Shown: positions 33,509-43,800 of the stretch, one piece after another
How positions within the stretch are numbered: position 1 is the stretch's first letter
Layout of the letters: the number at the start of each line of letters is the position of its first letter
DNA from: Bog-950 sp046329535
Lineage (GTDB): Bacteria; Bacteroidota; Bacteroidia; Chitinophagales; LD1
Assembly (NCBI GenBank): GCA_046329535.1
Contig: JAXLUN010000002.1
Span: 597,376-661,375 of the forward strand
Length of the DNA stretch: 64,000 bases
Direction of reading: 5' to 3'
Position numbers and translations under genes: made by a program
The notes under the pieces: model-generated
The model's input: only the letters and a program-made list of their open reading frames with translations
The model's database searches: none
Told to the model about the DNA's origin: nothing

Positions 33509-34551
33509 GTGCTCCAACAAACTAAAATTTCTCTTTCTCCCTCATATGGTAAGCGACCATGCGAGGTGCTGAAATTATCAATGGCCATTACATCGTTTTT
33601 CTGCCAGGGTAATATCACCATGTTTTGCCAGATGATATCTTGTATATGTTCTACATAGCTGTCAGGTACAGGAGTGCCATCACCAAACAGCACATTCATA
33701 CTTTGATTAATAGGCGAAGTGGTTAGCGATTTAAGTTTTACCAGTGCAGATAAAAAATTTTTCCACGCCCAAGTTTTAAAGCGTTTTTGATGCGCGTGTA
33801 TATGAGCATATTCAGTATCGGCACCATGCGGGTGGAATACCTGCAGGTGGTTGAACCAAACTTTATCTTTCAATATCGGATGTGTAATAGTAGCAGGAGA
33901 GCGATGTATTAAACGAAGGTTGCCATTAGGCATCCATTGAAATTCTATATCCTGATTACGACATTGTTTCTCTACCTCTGTTTTATCGGTGGTATTGAAT
34001 ATTTCATTCCACTTTTTCAGTTCAAATAACTTAGGAAGCCCCCTCTTCTCTATACCTGAATAATTGCGAACTGTCATCACCCCTTTAGTGTCAAACTCTT
34101 CTCGGATTTTGGGGTTAAGTTCTGCATAGACTTTTCTGAAGTTGCAGATAGGAGATTCCCCTCCGTAAGTAGGTTGAATATGACAATAGAAAAAAATGGA
34201 AATTGGCGGATGTTTAACGTAAGTCATTTCACAATGCTGTGCAATGGGGTAATATCCCGGAAGCTCGCTGGCAGTAAATATGTATTTAGTTCCTTTTACT
34301 GGCAGGCGAGGAGATGTGCCGTAATAGTCATTCTCTAGTTTAGGATCAACGGTAACTGCCAGATCTTCAAAAATTTTAGGTGTGTCTATATCAAAGCCGC
34401 GAAACAGCACAGCACCGTACAGATGAAAATTTTGTATAAACGAATCGCGGTTGCGGTTAATCCACTGCACCAATTCATGCCCCGATTTACCGGAACCGTA
34501 GGGCTCTATGATGAGAGGCAGTTGTTGTGCGTTAAGAAAAGATTGTTTCAT
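33505..34551 (-). CDS. TauD/TfdA-family Fe(II)/2-oxoglutarate-type oxygenase
   Basis: 348 residues. The family features are LYGAVLFRGFDI, the iron ligands in QHCEMTY (His-x-Glu) and the distal His in STSHGRLPYEG, with the 2-oxoglutarate-binding Arg just after it (GEREILVCWS). TYGGESPICNF is the usual TauD-like block. It resembles the SyrP/clavaminate-synthase-like branch more than taurine dioxygenase. The substrate is unknown. It overlaps the BASS transporter by 4 bp, so the two probably act together. Confidence 0.87.
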   Translation of the reverse strand: MKQSFLNAQQLPLIIEPYGSGKSGHELVQWINRNRDSFIQNFHLYGAVLFRGFDIDTPKIFEDLAVTVDPKLENDYYGTSPRLPVKGTKYIFTASELPGYYPIAQHCEMTYVKHPPISIFFYCHIQPTYGGESPICNFRKVYAELNPKIREEFDTKGVMTVRNYSGIEKRGLPKLFELKKWNEIFNTTDKTEVEKQCRNQDIEFQWMPNGNLRLIHRSPATITHPILKDKVWFNHLQVFHPHGADTEYAHIHAHQKRFKTWAWKNFLSALVKLKSLTTSPINQSMNVLFGDGTPVPDSYVEHIQDIIWQNMVILPWQKNDVMAIDNFSTSHGRLPYEGEREILVCWST

Positions 34552-34585
34552 CGGGTTAAGACAGTAATTGAAGATAAGAAACTAT

Positions 34586-35308
34586 CTATCCAAACAGAAA
34601 AATACAATACCTTTTATGAATATCGGGTGTTAACTGTTTCCACTCACTTATCTTTTTGGTTTGAATAAACTCGGTGCTCAGCGTCACATCGCATGCAATA
34701 CACAGTTTGCTATCGGGGTTGCACACGCGCAGTATTTCTTCCAGCAGCTTTTGATTGCGGAACGGAGTCTCCATAAATATTTGTGTGCCGTGTATGCTTT
34801 GTGCTTCCAAATGCTTAATTTTTTTACTGCGCTCCGGGTTTTGAATAGGCAGGTATCCGTTGAAAGAAAACTGTTGTCCATTAAAGCCTGAAGCAATTAA
34901 TGCCAGCAAAATAGACGAAGGCCCCACTAGTGGAATAACGCGAATGTTTTTCTTGTGCGCATAGGCTACAACCTCGTTTCCGGGGTCGGCAATGCAGGGG
35001 TTTCCTGCCTCTGAAATGAGCCCGCAATTTGTGCCACGTAGAACGTTTTTTAATAATGCATTAGAGTCCTGTTTTGGCGCGTGCTTATCCAGTTCATGAA
35101 GGGTAACCTCCGCATCAAAATTCTTCTTATAACCCACCGCACGCAGGTATCTGCGCGCTGTTTTGGCATTCTCAACAATGAATTCATTCAGGCCCTCTAA
35201 AACATCTTTTACCTGTTGTGGAATAATGGCTGCATTGTCTTCACCAAGAAAAGAAGGAATTAAATACAACACCCCCGGTGTCTTTTCATTACTTACTGGT
35301 TCGCTCAT
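34586..35308 (-). CDS. SAM-dependent methyltransferase, RsmI-like (tetrapyrrole methylase fold)
   Basis: 240 residues. Motifs are LYLIPSFLGE, CGLISEAGNPCIADPGNEVV (the RsmI-type GLISDAGTP region), VIPLVGPSSILLALIASGF and FNGYLP. RsmI 2'-O-methylates C1402 of 16S rRNA. This shorter Bacteroidota branch diverges from true RsmI (ENAKTARRYL in place of the ENTR block), so the target is less certain. It overlaps the PBP1A gene by 4 bp and is followed by the oxygenase gene. Confidence 0.85.
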   Translation of the reverse strand: MSEPVSNEKTPGVLYLIPSFLGEDNAAIIPQQVKDVLEGLNEFIVENAKTARRYLRAVGYKKNFDAEVTLHELDKHAPKQDSNALLKNVLRGTNCGLISEAGNPCIADPGNEVVAYAHKKNIRVIPLVGPSSILLALIASGFNGQQFSFNGYLPIQNPERSKKIKHLEAQSIHGTQIFMETPFRNQKLLEEILRVCNPDSKLCIACDVTLSTEFIQTKKISEWKQLTPDIHKRYCIFLFG

Positions 35309-37599
35309 GGTTTGGGCATTAAGTCGCCTTCAGGTAATTTGGTTGTGGTGGTATCTATCACGGCACTGCAATCGAAATTTACAGGGGCCGAAGAGGAGTC
35401 GCTCGGGGCAGAAAATTCATTGTGCTTTAACTGCACCGCGCGGTCATTAAAACTCTTGCGCAAAAAGTTTCCTACAATAGGCATAGCCGCTGTGGCACCC
35501 GCCCCCGAGCGGTTCGATGCAAAGTGTACGCTTGGCATTTCAAAACCTACCCAGGCTCCAACAACAATATCCGGATTATAACACATGAACCAGGCATCGG
35601 CATTACCTTGTGTTGTCCCTGTTTTACCCGCCAGCGGCATTTGCAATCCATATTGAGGGCGAAGCTTGGCGGCTGTTCCTTTATTGATAACACCTTTCAA
35701 CATCTCTGTAGTTACATAGGCGGTTTTTTCCGGTATTGCCTCCTTCTGCGTTTCTCCAAACTGGGCCAATATATTACCGTCTTTATCTTCAATCCGTTTA
35801 ATGAAATAAGGTTTACTATAGGTGCCAAGATTGGCAAAGCACGTATAGGCCCCTACCATTTCAAATAAAGATATGTCACAGGTGCCAAGACAAAGGGATG
35901 GTACCGCCTCAAGCTTACTTTCTATTTCACAGCGTCTGGCAAACTCTACCAATTGGTTGGGATCTCCCAACTCACACATAATGCGCGCGGTGATGCGGTT
36001 ATCAGATGCTGCTAAGCCATCTTTCATCGGCACCATTTCTCCTTCGGCCCATTTATCGGTGCCATCCGGATTCCATTTGTTATCAATACCCGGACAGTCC
36101 GGAGCCAGGTATGGTATGAGCGTGCATGGTTCGTAATTTCTTTCCAAAGCCAATGCATATAAAAACGGTTTCATGGTAGAACCCACTTGGCGCTTGGTGC
36201 TGCGCTTCACATGATCTAACTGAAAGTAACGAATGTTGGGTCCGCCTATCCAGGCCTTTACCGCTCCGTTTTTAGCATCTACTGCCAGAAAGCCAACCTG
36301 AATAATTTGCAGATAATAGCGAATGGAGTCGAGGGGACTCATCACGGTATCTAAGCTTTGTGTGCGGTCTCCATGCCAGCTAAACACCTCCATCTTAATC
36401 TTGGTGTCGAATATCTTTTTGATTTCAGCATCAGATTTACCTTCCGCTTTTAAGCCGATATACCGATCGCTTTGCTTCATCATTTTATCCAGCAAATCAG
36501 GTTTTCCACGATAGCCCGTTTTCCATGGTTCTTTACCTTTCCACTCTTTAAAAAAGTTGTCCTGCAAAGTAGTGAGGTGTTCTTGCACGGCACTCTCAGC
36601 ATATTTCTGCATGCGTGAGTCTATAGTGGTAAATACTTTCAGGCCGTCTTCATAAACGTTCCATTTAGTGCCATCCGGTTTCGGATTTTTATCGCACCAG
36701 TTCTTTAGTTCCTGCCGAATGTATTCCCGAATATAGGTGGCAGAGCCTTCGCGGTAGTCGGGGTTATGAAAGTTAAGTTTGATTTTTTTCTTAGAAAGTT
36801 CCTGCGCTTTTTCTGGAGTTATAGCACCGGCCTCCGCCATTCTGCGCAGCACCAGATTTCTTCGCTCCATAGCACGTTCTTCATGAGTGCGGGGATTATA
36901 TAGGGCCGGGCCATTCAGCATAGCAACCAGCAGGGCCGCCTCGTCCGGATCTAACTCTTTGGGTGTTTTGTAGAAGTAAGTAAAAGCGGCAGTTTTTATA
37001 CCATAGGAATTGTAGTGAAAGCCAACCGTGTTGAAATAGATATTTATCAATTCCTCCTTAGTGAATGTACGCTCGAGCTTAGCAGCCAGTACCCATTCTT
37101 TTAATTTTTGAGAAAGGCGCTTGCCTAGTCCGGCTTTTTGAAAATCCTGATGAAAGAGATTTTTGGCCAATTGTTGTGTCAGGGTAGATCCGCCACCGCC
37201 ATCCATACCCGGAACAAACGCCAATACAATAGCGCGGAATAAGCCCTTCAGGTCAATACCGCTGTGGCTATAAAAGCGTTTATCTTCTGTGGCTACAAGA
37301 CCCTGTACCAGATAGGGAGAAAGTTCATCATAAGAAATCTCAATTCGGTTCTCGGTATAGTAAGAACCCAGTACTTCATAGTCTTCCGAGTAAATAGTGG
37401 TGCTGACCGCACTATTTGGATTTTGGATAGCCTCCAGATCGGGCATGGGCCCGAGAAGGCCATGGTTAACACCAACGAAGAACAGAAATACCAGCAGCAG
37501 AAATGCCCATAGAAGGATCTGAATACGCTTAAATACTGCCCAGAAATTATTGGGGTTGAAACGAAAAAAACTTTTGATTACAGATTTAGATTTAGCCAC
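35305..37599 (-). CDS. Penicillin-binding protein 1A (bifunctional)
   Basis: 764 residues, class A PBP. A membrane anchor at about 25-45 is followed by the GT51 glycosyltransferase domain (ATEDKRFYSHSGIDLKGLFR, GGGSTLTQQLAKNLF, LERTFTKEELINIYFN). The transpeptidase domain has SxxK in GSTMKPFLYAL, SDN in AASDNRIT and KTGTT in AGKTGTTQGNADAWF. It makes and cross-links peptidoglycan. A short Pro/Ser-rich C-terminal tail follows. It heads a minus-strand run with the RsmI-like, oxygenase and transporter genes. Confidence 0.95.
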   Translation of the reverse strand: MAKSKSVIKSFFRFNPNNFWAVFKRIQILLWAFLLLVFLFFVGVNHGLLGPMPDLEAIQNPNSAVSTTIYSEDYEVLGSYYTENRIEISYDELSPYLVQGLVATEDKRFYSHSGIDLKGLFRAIVLAFVPGMDGGGGSTLTQQLAKNLFHQDFQKAGLGKRLSQKLKEWVLAAKLERTFTKEELINIYFNTVGFHYNSYGIKTAAFTYFYKTPKELDPDEAALLVAMLNGPALYNPRTHEERAMERRNLVLRRMAEAGAITPEKAQELSKKKIKLNFHNPDYREGSATYIREYIRQELKNWCDKNPKPDGTKWNVYEDGLKVFTTIDSRMQKYAESAVQEHLTTLQDNFFKEWKGKEPWKTGYRGKPDLLDKMMKQSDRYIGLKAEGKSDAEIKKIFDTKIKMEVFSWHGDRTQSLDTVMSPLDSIRYYLQIIQVGFLAVDAKNGAVKAWIGGPNIRYFQLDHVKRSTKRQVGSTMKPFLYALALERNYEPCTLIPYLAPDCPGIDNKWNPDGTDKWAEGEMVPMKDGLAASDNRITARIMCELGDPNQLVEFARRCEIESKLEAVPSLCLGTCDISLFEMVGAYTCFANLGTYSKPYFIKRIEDKDGNILAQFGETQKEAIPEKTAYVTTEMLKGVINKGTAAKLRPQYGLQMPLAGKTGTTQGNADAWFMCYNPDIVVGAWVGFEMPSVHFASNRSGAGATAAMPIVGNFLRKSFNDRAVQLKHNEFSAPSDSSSAPVNFDCSAVIDTTTTKLPEGDLMPKP

Positions 37600-37692
37600 A
37601 GCAACGAATTTATGCGCATCGCCTGTATCTAAACGCTATCGTAGCTAAATCATTATAACAACAGAAATAAAGTTGAATAGAAGAGAGGACAA

Positions 37693-38268
37693 TTATTTTT
37701 CCTTATGCTGCACGGTAAGTTCAAGGGCTTTGTAAAACTCTTCACCGTATTTTCTGATGAGTGCTTCTTTCAAAAATTTATATACTGGAACTTTCAGGGC
37801 TTTACCGTTTTTACAAGCAGCCTTACATACGTGCCAGCGCTCATAGTTGACGGCATCGTATTGTTTGTATTTGGTAATGCGAATGGGATAAAGGTGACAA
37901 CTGATAGGCTTCTTCCAGTTAATCACTCCGTCATTGTATGCCTTTTCTATACCACAACCGACCACACCATTCTTATCGCGAACCAACCAGGAACAACCTT
38001 CGCTTTTGTTCATCAGGGTTGTGCACCACTCTTTATTTTCTTTTACATAAACATACTTGCCGTCTTTTTCAATAGTCGCTATTCCTTCTTCTGTTAGGTA
38101 CGGTTTTACTTTATCGTATATATCATCCAGTATCTGCAGTTCACTTTTATCCAGCGGGGCACCAAAATCTCCGGCAATACAACACGCACCTTTGCAGGCA
38201 TTCAGGTCACATACAAATTGCTCTTCAACCACATCGTCACTGATGGTTTTATCATCTATTACTATCAC
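37693..38268 (-). CDS. DUF3109 family cysteine-rich protein
   Basis: 191 residues. Eight or more cysteines are arranged as in DUF3109 (YkgJ-like metal-chelating) proteins: CDLNACKGACC near the N-terminus, EWCTTLMN, GCSWLV, GVVGCGIEKA, KPISCHLYPIRI and WHVCKAACK. This suggests a bound metal or Fe-S cluster. The function is unknown. Its start is 22 bp from the divergent TraB-like gene. Confidence 0.88.
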   Translation of the reverse strand: MIVIDDKTISDDVVEEQFVCDLNACKGACCIAGDFGAPLDKSELQILDDIYDKVKPYLTEEGIATIEKDGKYVYVKENKEWCTTLMNKSEGCSWLVRDKNGVVGCGIEKAYNDGVINWKKPISCHLYPIRITKYKQYDAVNYERWHVCKAACKNGKALKVPVYKFLKEALIRKYGEEFYKALELTVQHKEK

Positions 38269-38290
38269 GCTTTTATATTTTTACCGCAAT

Positions 38291-39157
38291 ATGAAAAAAT
38301 TATTTCTCTTTCTTTTTGGCTTGGCAGCACTATACGTGCAGGCACAATACAATTCGTTGCTATGGAAAATTTCCGGCAATGGATTAAAGGAGCCATCGTT
38401 TTTATATGGAACCATGCATACAAGCGATGCCCGCGTGTTCTCCTTCAGTCAAAAGGTAATGCCAGACTTTAATGAAACAAAGGCTTATGCTATGGAGCTT
38501 GACCCTAAAGAAGCGTTTAATATGAGTTTGGTTGCTAAGCTCATGATGGGTAAGGGGCATAGTTTAAAGAGTATGATTCCGGAGAGAGAATATGCGATAC
38601 TTGATTCTATTATACAAGTACAAATCGGTTATCCGGTTAAACTATTTGATAATGTTGCGCCCGTATTTACCATGACTATTCTGGAGGCCGGACAATTGAG
38701 TCTGAGCGATTCATCAATAGAGGGTAACAAGGAAGTGTTGGACATGTATTTCTATAAGTTGGCTAAAAAGAAAAAGAAGAAAATTATAGGCATAGAAACG
38801 GTTGATGAACAGTTAAGTGCACTTAATTCGTTGAGCTATACCGAACAGGCCGATTTATTGGTTAATGAAATTCGATCTTTTGAAAAAGATACTAGCCAAG
38901 GTACAGATTTGGTTAGGTTTTATCTAACCCAGCAACTGGACAGCCTGGCCAGCAATGATGTAGATGCTCAAATGCCTGAAAAATTTTACAAAGCATTGGT
39001 AACCGATAGAAATATAAGAATGGCAAATCGCATAGAGCAGTTTATAGCCGAACGCTCTACGTTTATTGCTATTGGCGCACTGCATCTGCCTAAAGAAACG
39101 GGAGTTATTAATCTGTTGCGTAAGAAAGGATTTACAGTAGAGGCTGAGAAGAAATAA
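38291..39157 (+). CDS. TraB/GumN family protein
   Basis: 288 residues from ATG 38291, which opens a signal peptide (MKKLFLFLFGLAALYVQAQ); the frame is open far upstream through the divergent gene, but that part is antisense shadow. The family motifs are SFLYGTMHTSDARVF at the N-terminus (GT-H), AMELDP, and FIAIGALHLPKETGV near the C-terminus (GAxH). TraB/GumN proteins are putative metal-dependent proteases of the Tiki fold; the GxxH motifs would bind metal. It is predicted to be periplasmic. Confidence 0.86.
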   Translation: MKKLFLFLFGLAALYVQAQYNSLLWKISGNGLKEPSFLYGTMHTSDARVFSFSQKVMPDFNETKAYAMELDPKEAFNMSLVAKLMMGKGHSLKSMIPEREYAILDSIIQVQIGYPVKLFDNVAPVFTMTILEAGQLSLSDSSIEGNKEVLDMYFYKLAKKKKKKIIGIETVDEQLSALNSLSYTEQADLLVNEIRSFEKDTSQGTDLVRFYLTQQLDSLASNDVDAQMPEKFYKALVTDRNIRMANRIEQFIAERSTFIAIGALHLPKETGVINLLRKKGFTVEAEKK

Positions 39158-39160
39158 AAA

Positions 39161-39184
39161 AGCCGCTTCTTTTAGGAAGCGGCT
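39161..39184 (-). terminator. Terminator after the 39203 lipoprotein gene
   Basis: A perfect 9-bp stem AGCCGCTTC / GAAGCGGCT (6-nt loop) is followed on the minus strand by TTTTTTATTTC. It is placed to stop minus-strand transcription from 39203-39688 and, by its stem, perhaps the plus-strand TraB gene. Confidence 0.75.
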
Positions 39185-39202
39185 CACGAGTTTTTGTAAG
39201 AA

Positions 39203-39688
39203 CTATTTACCGTAGTAAAACTCTTCGTTGCCCTTTCTAACCTTCAGGTTATTTTTATCTAACTCAAGTATTCGGTAAATTTCAACAGCATTGCTTGAAT
39301 CGTTGCGTAGCTGCAAATCTTCTTCGCTGTTGATTAACTCCCAAGTGCCCACTTCTACATGAGGAACAATAGTGGTGTCAATAAAACGAAGCGTATCCAT
39401 GTTAATGATGTAAACCATGTTTGGTGTATCATACCCCAGAGTGTCTACCAGAATAACAGAATCGGGAGAGAAATAGTAATTCTTCCAGGATTTAGAATAA
39501 ACCTGACCTTCGGCTATTTGTAAATTCCACTCCCGGAATGTTGTATCGAAATATACTGTTTTGTCCAGTCCGCTGAATAAATAGCGATCCAATTTCCAGT
39601 TACCTACAATTTTTTTGACAAAAGCTTTACGGTCACAGGCGGCCAGCAGGATAATTAAGCCTAATGCAATAACGATAGTTTTCTTCAC
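39203..39688 (-). CDS. Small lipoprotein, lipocalin-like, unknown function
   Basis: 161 residues, lipobox LLAAC (Cys 18). The rest is predicted beta strands in the manner of lipocalin-like Bacteroidota lipoproteins: IVGNWKLDRYLFSGLDKTV at the start, then VEVGTWELINSEEDLQLRND. It resembles its upstream neighbour (39714-40145) in layout and several phrases (GNWKLDRYLF/GVWQVYKYLL and LQLRNDSS/VQLRNDTS), so the two are probably tandem paralogues. No function can be assigned. Confidence 0.72.
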   Translation of the reverse strand: MKKTIVIALGLIILLAACDRKAFVKKIVGNWKLDRYLFSGLDKTVYFDTTFREWNLQIAEGQVYSKSWKNYYFSPDSVILVDTLGYDTPNMVYIINMDTLRFIDTTIVPHVEVGTWELINSEEDLQLRNDSSNAVEIYRILELDKNNLKVRKGNEEFYYGK

Positions 39689-39713
39689 GGTTGTTTGTTT
39701 TTTTCGGTTAAGA

Positions 39714-40145
39714 TTATTCGGGAATTTTGTTCATGTAAAGTTGAGAGGTATCATTTCTTAACTGGACATGATCTTTAGTCAGATTAAAAATAGTGTAATC
39801 GCGCTTCAGGGTATGCGGTATAAAAATGGTGTCACCGGCCGTATCAAGCGTGAAGGTATTGTAAGTGTTTTCAAGAAGAATCTTTTCGTCATTATCTGTA
39901 AACGAATAGGTTCCATATACATAAACAGAGTCCGGATTGGTTAAGAACTCCGTAAACTTACCATCTTCGGTAAAGGTGATGGTATAGTTGGGGTTTTGGT
40001 TTTGAAACTGCAGAGATTTATCTACATTTCTCAATAAGTATTTATATACCTGCCAAACTCCGTTTAAGTTTTCTTTATAAATCTTTTCCTTGTTGCATCC
40101 CGCAACAATCATCATAACTAAAAGTATGGCAACTATTTTCTTCAT
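39714..40145 (-). CDS. Small lipoprotein, lipocalin-like, paralogue of its neighbour
   Basis: 143 residues, lipobox IVAGC (Cys 17). LNGVWQVYKYLLRNVDKSLQ opens a beta-rich domain with TITFTEDGKFTEFLTNPDSV and ends VQLRNDTSQLYMNKIPE. The gene is 25 bp upstream of 39203-39688 on the same strand. Layout and shared motifs suggest a tandem duplication. The function is unknown. Confidence 0.7.
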   Translation of the reverse strand: MKKIVAILLVMMIVAGCNKEKIYKENLNGVWQVYKYLLRNVDKSLQFQNQNPNYTITFTEDGKFTEFLTNPDSVYVYGTYSFTDNDEKILLENTYNTFTLDTAGDTIFIPHTLKRDYTIFNLTKDHVQLRNDTSQLYMNKIPE

Positions 40146-40216
40146 AATGGTTTTATTTTCTGACAGCCGAATATAGAAAAGTTTTTAATCGTTCAAGCCT
40201 GTATGTGGTACAGTTG

Positions 40217-40705
40217 CTAAGAGAGCTCTTCAAAAATACCTGAAGCTTTGTTTTTTCGAACGTTGTGCCAATCAAAAAACTTACCATTCATCACTACATA
40301 CACACCAACTGGAAGTGTCTGAACAAAAGCCAAAGCGCTTCCCAGGTTAAACAGTCCGTCTGAGCTTCCAAACTTATAAGGAATCATGGCCCCTGTAAGA
40401 ACAATGGTTTTGTTTATGCTTGCCTCGCCTAGCGCCTGAGCCGTAATATCCATCGTATCGGTGCCATGCGTTATAACCACTTTGCTCTCTTCGCACTGTT
40501 GGCAGTGATTAATAATCAAATCGCGGTCGGCATCCCGCATTTCCAGACTATCAATCATCATTAATGTGCGAATCTGAATATCCAGATTACAGCGACCCAG
40601 CTTGAGAATTTCCGGTAAATGCGTGTCTTTAAAAAACAACTTACCATTTAATTCATCATATTCTTTATCGAAAGTGCCTCCGGTGATTAGTATTTTTATG
40701 GCCAT
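40217..40705 (-). CDS. Single-domain asparaginase-like protein
   Basis: 162 residues that match only the N-terminal domain of L-asparaginase: LITGGTFDKEYDE (first catalytic Thr), VVITHGTDTMDITAQALGE (second Thr-Asp) and TIVLTGAMIPYKFGSSDGLFN (Lys region). The C-terminal domain of ordinary asparaginases (about 330 residues) is absent, and the frame ends cleanly. Single-domain members are known in several phyla and may act on amides or as regulators; whether this one is catalytic is open. It is not an evident truncation, as no second half follows. Confidence 0.8.
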   Translation of the reverse strand: MAIKILITGGTFDKEYDELNGKLFFKDTHLPEILKLGRCNLDIQIRTLMMIDSLEMRDADRDLIINHCQQCEESKVVITHGTDTMDITAQALGEASINKTIVLTGAMIPYKFGSSDGLFNLGSALAFVQTLPVGVYVVMNGKFFDWHNVRKNKASGIFEELS

Positions 40706-40842
40706 GGTAGTAACAAACGTAAATTAATTTACAGATTATGAAAAATGCGGTCAGCATCTAGTAGGACTATCGTTGTAATGTGAACACCGGACACACTTTT
40801 AATGTTTTGCTCTTATATTTAACCTGAACAACAATCTTTTGT

Positions 40843-43800
40843 ATGAACAGATGTATACTGACGGCACTTATCTATTTATCGTGTTTTACCTTAACCAAGG
40901 CTCAGCAAGTAAGTGGTATTTTACTGGATAAACAGACCGGAGAACCGCTTATTGGTGCTACGGTTTCAGTAAAAGGAACCGCCAACGGAACCGCTACGGA
41001 TATTGATGGTAGGTTTGAATTAAAGATAACCGAAACGCCCCCATTCACCTTAGTGTTTTCATATATCGGTTACGCCAACCAGGAAATAGAAATTAAAGCA
41101 GAGGGGGACTTGAAAAGATCGTTCAACATGAAGTTGGGCTCCGAAGAGAAATTGTTGAACACAGTAGAAATTGTAGACACACGAATTACCGAAAAACAGA
41201 AGGAATCGCCACTGACGGTAGAGAGCATGGGTTTGCAGGCAATCAAGCAAACAGCCTCCGCAACTTTTTACGAGGGGTTAAGTGCTTTAAAGGGCGTGGA
41301 TATGACTGCTGCATCACTTGGTTTTGTAGTTATTAATACACGTGGATTTAACTCTACCTCACCCGTTCGCTCTCTGCAACTTTTAGATGGTGCCGATAAT
41401 CAGGCACCGGGACTTAATTTCAGCGTAGGAAATTTTGCCGGAGCTACAGAGATTGACATTCAGAAGGTGGATTTGATTGTGGGCGCATCTTCTCCGCTCT
41501 ATGGGCCGAATGCTTTTAACGGAGTAATTAATCTCCAGACTAAAAATCCTTTTTACTACAATGGACTAACCGTTTTTGTGAAAGGTGCAGAACGAAATTT
41601 ATTTGAAGGAGCGCTGCGCTATGCCCGGGCTTTTAAGAATAAAAGCGGGCAAGATAAATTTGCATTCAAATTGAACTTTTCTTACCTGAGAGCTGACGAT
41701 TGGGTGGCTAACAATATGTCTGCTGCCACTAATAGCTGGCAGCCGGAGGGAAATTTTGGTGGTTACGATGCTGTAAATCGATATGGAGATGAATTGCCTA
41801 ACAAGTATGCATTCAGCTATAGTAAGAGGCAGTTCCCAGGCTTAGGCCAAATTTTTCGAACAGGATATCTAGAGCAGGATGTGTTAAACTATGATGTTAG
41901 AAATATAAAGACAAATGCCTCTCTACATTATAAAATAACAGATAAGATAGAGGCTAGGGCGGCTTACAACTTCGGCACCGGAACAACCGTTTATCAAGGT
42001 GATAACCGATATAGCATTAATGGTATTCAGTTTCACCACGTAAAGTTTGACATCTATCAGCCGGATAAGTTTTATATACGAGCCTACATGACGGCAGAAA
42101 ACGCAGGCAATAGTTACGATGCTGTATTTACCGCACTTAAAATGCAGGACGTAACCAAATCAACAACTCAATGGATGGCCGAGTATCAGCAGTTTTGGAG
42201 TAATGGTGCGCCATTATCGGGAGTGCCATCACCTAAAGGAAAGGTTAATGGATTATTGGGCCAGTATTCTACCGTTTTTGATTTGAATACTTCTAAGTCC
42301 GGTTTGCAAAATTGGTGGCTGCCCAAATCATTGACAGATGATCCAAGTATGTGGAGTCAGTTGCAGCAGATGTTTGGTGTTGACCTAAGTCAGCCCTATG
42401 ATACCTCTGCCCTATGGAGTAATATTTTGAACCACACTTATGGGGTGTATGATTCTAAGCTAAATGAAAACCGAGACTCAGTAAATTACTGGCATCAGCA
42501 GGCCAGAACATACGCAGATACTAATTCTTTGTTTGGTGGTAAATCACGGTTGGTTCCCGGCACTAAAGAGTTTGAAGATTCTCTGAAAGCAATTACCAGC
42601 CGCACCGCTTTTGAAGAAAATGGAACTCGGTTCTACGATAAGTCTAAGATGTTTCATATTCAGGGAGAGTATAAGTTTGAGCCCCGCTTAAAAGGCAAGG
42701 AAAAATCATTCATGGATATTTTGGTTGGTGGTAGTTTCAGAATGTATTTACCGGAATCGAGAGGAACTATTTTCAGTGATACTATGATGCGAACGTATGA
42801 GCGCGATGCGGGTGGAAATTTGACGGTTGATAGCAATGGGAATTATGTTGTGCTTGATTCATCGCGAAAACGGATAACCAACTGGGAGGTTGGGATGTAT
42901 CTTAGCTTGAATAAAAAGTTTTCATTCAGCGAGAACAAGCACCAACTCTCGGTTACCGCAACTTGTCGGGTAGACAAGAACCAGAACTTTCCTTTCATAG
43001 CTACACCGGCCGCCTCATTGGTTTATACATATAAACAAAACCACACTTTTCGACTATCCTTTTCATCGGCTATCCGCAACCCTACCTTGCAGGACCAGTA
43101 TCTGTATTACAATGTTGGCCGAGCCATTCTTATTGGCAACCTCAAGGGGGTTGATTCGTTGGTTACTATCGAGTCTTTTCAGAATTATGTAGGAAGCAGC
43201 CCCTATGATTCAACCCTATTAGGCTGGTTTAATACCCCGCCCGTTCGACCGGAGAAAGTACAAACGTTGGAAGTAGGCTATAAGGGAATCATAAAAAACA
43301 AGATTTATATAGACGGAAGCGCCTATGTAAGTTGGTATAAAGATTTTCTTGGCTATCGAATTGGAGCAGCAGTGAAAAACACGGGCGGCATTTACGGGGT
43401 TACTCAGGTATATCGTGTGGCGGCCAATTCGCCCGACCGTATTATGGCTTATGGTTTAGCGGTTGGAGTTAATTATTTCTTTATCCCTAACTATTCCTTA
43501 AACGGCAACTATACCTGGAGCAGATTAGATAAGTTGGGCTCAACCGATCCGGTAATTCCGGCCTACAATACACCTGAACATAAGTTTAACATTGGTATCA
43601 GTGGACGTGATATTAAAATCAAAAACGTAAAGGGCTTCGGTTTTAATGTAAACTTCAAATACATACAGGGCTTTACTTTCGAAGGCTCACCTCAATTCTC
43701 GGGCACTATACCAACCTATACTTTGCTCGATGCACAGATCAGCTACGAATGGCAGAAAATATATACCACATTTAAACTCGGGGGCTCTAATCTGGTTTCT

